DNA of 64,000 bases from Diphasiastrum complanatum (lineage: Eukaryota > Streptophyta > Lycopodiopsida > Lycopodiales > Lycopodiaceae): assembly GCA_029204225.1 (NCBI GenBank), contig CM055095.1, positions 17,384,934 through 17,448,933 of the forward strand, written 5' to 3'. The notes under the pieces are model-generated. The model ran no database searches. It worked only from the letters and a program-made list of their open reading frames with translations, and had not been told where the DNA came from. Both the position numbers and the translations under genes were made by a program. This document shows positions 59,115 through 64,000 of this stretch, one piece after another (position 1 is the stretch's first letter; every line of letters starts with the position of its first letter).

Positions 59115-59541
59115 AATCTGAATCTATGGTTGCCTTGACCTATAAACTTAGTTCTACATAGAACTTTCTGTGTGCATCCAACGACAAAAACAACGAAGCC
59201 CCATTTTGAGTTCTATGTTGAGCATATGACTCAAAATGCTCCTTCGTTGAGTCCTACGCTTTGTTGACAACTTTATCGACAAAATGGTCCTATATTCAAC
59301 ATTTTCGTGATCAACATGGACATGTTGAACATAGACCTATGCTTTGTCGACAAAGTTACTGACAAAAGCAATGAAGGCCCATGCCGGGTCATTCATGTCC
59401 TGAGCATAGCAAAAGGAAACTAAAAATAATGCCCCTATAGTTGCCGCATTTTTTCTGCAATTACATGATGTTAAAAAAGGCATTTTTTTAAATGTTAAAT
59501 TTCTACCCCCCCCCCCGCCCACCCCCCAACTAAAAAAAAAA
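59115..59541. other. Non-coding spacer within element I
   Basis: This segment separates the polypurine tract from the RNase H fragment and contains no copia coding. Phrases around 'gctttgt(t/c)gacaa' repeat near 59,260 and 59,340. A C-rich run of about 20 bp lies at 59,506-59,527. Confidence 0.4.
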
Positions 59542-59960
59542 CTAACCATAGGCACCCATATTAATGCACCCACTGATATTTGAATGTAAGTTTCTCAACC
59601 AGATTGCTTCCTTTGTAGCTTGTGAGGCTGTGATATACTCTGATTCTGTAGAAGATAGAGCTATCAAAGATTGCTTGCGATTGTTCCAGGAAATTGGACC
59701 ATTGTTGAGGAAGAATATAAATTTGGAAGTGGATTTACGAGTGTCTACATCTCCTGGCCAACTTGCATCTGTAAAACCAATGAGTAAATTGAGTTTATCG
59801 TTGTCGACTGCTCCATAACAAATGCAAAAGTCCATAGTATCTTGAAGACTTCTCATGACTATGATAAGAGCTTATTGCAGAAGCCTCTTGCCATATCCTA
59901 GAATATTCCATGTCATTCCTAGGTTCGGACAACAATCAAAGATTTTAGCTCACTTGTATA
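59542..59960 (-). pseudogene. Copia element I RNase H fragment
   Basis: The 104-codon minus frame (59,542-59,856) shows LIGFTDASWPGDVDTRKSTS, NNGPISWNNRKQSLIALSST and ESEYITASQATKEAIWLRNL, the copia RNase H core with its catalytic D..E..D context. The start and end of the domain are missing. Sequence to about 59,960 may be a decayed upstream part. Confidence 0.88.
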
Positions 59961-61289
59961 GTGGAACAATGAATTGCATGAATCTCTCGAGGATTTGAAG
60001 TATTGTATGTCTATTACACTTGTACTACACAGTCAATTTGAATAAATTGTATTTTGTTGAGACAAATACTAGTGTCTATGTGTCTGTTACCAACATGGTA
60101 AAAATATTGCTTTTAAAAATAAAAGTTGGATGGTATTCAATGTATATATTTGTACATTATCAATATATTTAAAAATTCTCTATTATCATTTATGCTTTAA
60201 AGATTTGGCATTATCTATGTGGATTCAGCTTCATAGTGATGACAAATCCCAAGTCCATTCAACAAATCTTAAGTCCCAAGTCAATCCCAAGTCCATTCAC
60301 TATGACTTTTGAAGGTCAATGTAGATGTCCCTTCGCAAGAATGTTTCTAGAAAGTGTTGTCATTTGCCTTATAATTTCATGAGATTTTTTTCTTTTGTTT
60401 ACAACAGTGCCTTACAAATGTTGCTTGAAATTTGCAAGATAATTTTTCCATTTCTTAGAGCATAAAAGGTTGCAAACTTGAAAACACAACCTTGAGAATT
60501 TGAATACTAATGTCGAAGCATAAATTTGACTTTCAAGAATCACAAGACAACCAAAATGAGCGAAGCTATAATTGTCAACAAGCAAGCCCATCAAATTGGA
60601 AACAAACGTGAATCTTGAATTATGTGGGGACATTGCAAAGAGATCAATGTTAAGATAATGATTGAACAAATCAAACTTAGTATTTGTTTGCCTCATAGAA
60701 TTTATATTTTAACATTATGGCATACTACTCGAGAATGAGCAAGCCGTAGAAGACATTTCACACATTCCACCACATAAGGCCCCTTAATATATCAGTAATT
60801 GGAAAGCTTCTCATCTACAATTCTACTGTAAATCCAACTAATGCAGATAGATTTATAAAATGGTAACCCTAATTATTTCAATTACCCTAATTACAAAAAG
60901 CTCATGTTATGTTATTGTTTATTGGCCTAATTGATGATGAGCACCCACTTTTTGACTTCATGATCACACACTTTGTTATGCTCCATCTTCCTTCCATAAT
61001 TGTCAAAAGCCTTCTTTTGAAATTTTTGATGGATTTTCTATCTTTATTGAGTGTTATACATGATAGCAAAATGGCTTAACATTCATGTGTTTTCATGTAA
61101 GACAAAGTTGTGCATGCTTCTAAATCCATACCAGAATATTATCTTGTTTCTAGTTGCACAAATAGTGTGAAAGTGTCATTTTTTTTGGGTAAAAAGTAGT
61201 ATTGGCTTTCAAAACAACTGAAGAATTTCTATGTTTTGAAATTTTATTAACTCAATGGGATTCTTCCATTTTGAAGGTATTGTTGCCAA

Positions 61290-61619
<330 letters not shown>

Positions 61620-61652
61620 GTGCTAGATAATAAAATAGTGGTTGGAAATTTT

Positions 61653-62030
61653 CATTAGAGGAGTTCTTAATCCAAAAAAGACCCTTTGTAAAGATTCTTT
61701 TTACATTTTATCTCAATTTTTTCTTACACATGGACCAATCAAAACACTCAAATTTGAAATCTATGTAGCGTAACTTTTTGAGTCCACATTTTGATTGCAC
61801 ACTAAAAATGGCATAACTTTTTAGTGATAAGTTCGAATTGAGCAGAGTTTGGTGCATTGGAAAGCGCTCAACAAGGGCTTTCCAATGATATGTTAGATGA
61901 CATACTTTTGAGCTACGATTAAAAAGTTATGGCAAGTCAAAAGTATTAGTGTTATAATATTTTAATAATATAAACTACATCTTGCACGAATTCTTAAAGC
62001 GTCTTTTTGGAGCTCAGAACTCCTCTAATG
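61653..62030 (+). mobile_element. MITE-like element with 15-bp terminal inverted repeats
   Basis: The left end CATTAGAGGAGTTCT (61,653-61,667) is exactly the reverse complement of the right end AGAACTCCTCTAATG (62,016-62,030). Both sides are flanked by TTTT (61,649-61,652 and 62,031-62,034), a possible target duplication. The 378-bp interior is AT-rich and non-coding. A similar left end occurs at 23,683 (CATTAGGGGAACTCTTGAATC), and both copies continue with a tttgtaaagat-tctttttt segment. Confidence 0.75.
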
Positions 62031-62841
62031 TTTTCCACTTTTTAGGTGTCTACATCCATCAATTAAACAACATCACTTAACGACCAACAAGTAACCAAAT
62101 AACTAAATTTTTATACTCAACTAGGATTTATTTGATACTTTCTTTGGTTGTAAGAATTTGATGAAGCAAATTTTACCAATCAATGCTTGACTTGAAGAAA
62201 TGGCATTAGCAAGCTAATTTGACAACATTAGAAGATGGAGACATGATATGTACACATATTGTTTTTAGTTAGTACACATTAAATTTTGAGCGACATGACT
62301 ACATGCTAGTATGGCTCATTAGAATAAAAATCAAATAGTTTTACCACCTTTTCTTTTTTCCTTCTGTAGAAACACAATATCAAGGATAGGAAAAAATCAT
62401 TTTATTTCATGTCTAAGTATTAGCCAATAGGACCTATTGTGCATAATAAACCATCCTAGATAAATGGTATCCTTGTTTAGCCTCCATTTGGCCTAGTGAC
62501 TTACATGTTTGGACCAATTCTTTTTCTTTTTGCATATTATTTTTTTGTTGATCTCAAAGCAAATACAAACAAAGGAGTATATTATAGCTAGTGCTTCGGC
62601 CTAACTTCTAGGGTCTCATGTGTCATCATAGGTTGAGCAACCAGCTCATGTTCCTTAGAGATACCTGGACATTATTGTGGGCTTCCATAAATAGCATGAA
62701 ACATTTGTTTGAACAATCAATGATGTTCTAGGAGTCCTTTGTCGCAAACTCATTTTAGAATTTTGTAGCCTTCCAACTTTATTTGAGTTGACAATATGCA
62801 ATAAAAAATGATCTATTCCATCACCACAACACACCATCAAG

Positions 62842-63480
<639 letters not shown>

Positions 63481-63829
63481 TCTCGCTCTAAAAATCAAAA
63501 TTGATAATACAGTTGCTCTCTCTTGTCCATCTCCTTGTTTTCTTGTTGTCTTGATTGCTAGAATGATTTTTGTTCTGTGATCTGTAGTCGTCTGCTACAA
63601 CCGCAATCGATCGTTGTTGCACCGTAGACAATTGCAACCTACCCACATTGGTCCTTGAATCGCATTCCAAACGCACAACGACTGCCTCCACCATCAAACC
63701 ACATTTTCCTGTCTAAACCACACCAGATCGTAACTGACCGCAACAGACCCCATAACGCCACTGACTGTCCGCATAAGACATCGTAGAGCAGTGTGTAATA
63801 CTAATATATTCAAACTTTAGTTTTCAACA

Positions 63830-64000
63830 CACAAAGTGATATTTTACTTCAGTATGTGCTTAGTTCTTGCATGAAAGACTTAATTTTTAGCCAATTGTAT
63901 TCCGCTTTGGCCATCAAAGAAAATAATAGTAGAGTGTGTTTTCCTCATACCAATCTCACTCAACAATCTACGTAGCCAAAAAGCTTTCTTGAGTAGCAGA
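63830..64000 (-). pseudogene. Copia element B RNase H C-terminal end
   Basis: From the window edge leftward, the minus strand reads SATQE, then a frameshift, then the GQSGIQLAKN and VFHARTKHI stretch as at 3645-3785. The coding continues beyond the window. Confidence 0.8.

Overview
This window looks like repeat-dominated nuclear DNA of a land plant. It is AT-rich, every recognisable coding stretch belongs to a plant-type transposable element, and no intact host gene, tRNA, rRNA or bacterial-style operon is visible. A Penelope-like reverse transcriptase remnant beside many Ty1/copia elements, a gag-only Ty3/gypsy-type element and CACTA fragments would fit a large-genome seedless plant or gymnosperm. 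The species cannot be fixed from the sequence alone.

Layout, 0-19 kb. A decayed Penelope-like element (minus, 1-2140) is followed by a copia RT-RNase H remnant (plus, 2.4-3.85 kb), whose 3' region forms one arm (3.66-5.41 kb) of a long inverted duplication; the other arm is 60.43-64.0 kb. From 5.42 to 18.83 kb there is a nest. Copia 'F' (LTR, tRNA-iMet primer site, gag start) is interrupted at 5906 by a gypsy-like element 'D' with a 1.0-kb LTR, a 25-bp minisatellite, a zinc-knuckle gag and a coiled-coil ORF, but no pol. F resumes at about 11.51 kb and is interrupted again at 13,888 by minus-strand copia 'C1'.

Layout, 19-35 kb. There is a possible Penelope fragment (20.2 kb), an unrecognised decayed coding stretch (20.7-21.8 kb), a copia integrase remnant, a gypsy-like LTR, and about 4 kb of featureless AT-rich DNA. 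A long decayed coding region at 27.0-29.4 kb contains a domain that appears three times; I cannot assign it to a family. A minus-strand copia pol ('G') lies at 30.1-31.5 kb and the 5' end of another minus-strand copia at 32.8-33.4 kb.

Layout, 35-51 kb. Copia 'E' copy 1 carries a solo C-type LTR inside its integrase (37,524-38,705). Next come a CACTA DUF4218 fragment and a copia RNase H end ('H'). The second copy of D (about 40.5-46.43 kb) has its 3' LTR next to E copy 2, which is interrupted at the same integrase position by a C-type element (C2) with a nearly open RT-RNase H frame.

Layout, 51-64 kb. A degenerate tandem array (52.1-53.8 kb) precedes a CT/CA microsatellite and a CACTA-type transposase remnant (55.6-57.6 kb). 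A minus-strand copia LTR and RNase H fragment and the second arm of the inverted duplication follow. That arm contains a 1.56-kb insert with a 378-bp MITE-like element and a 136-bp CT tract.

Nothing here looks like a cooperating gene set. The layout reads as successive insertions, deletions and C-to-T decay. The two D copies complement each other: copy 1 keeps the 5' LTR and primer site, and copy 2 keeps the polypurine tract and 3' LTR. Together they show the structure of a gag-only retrotransposon.
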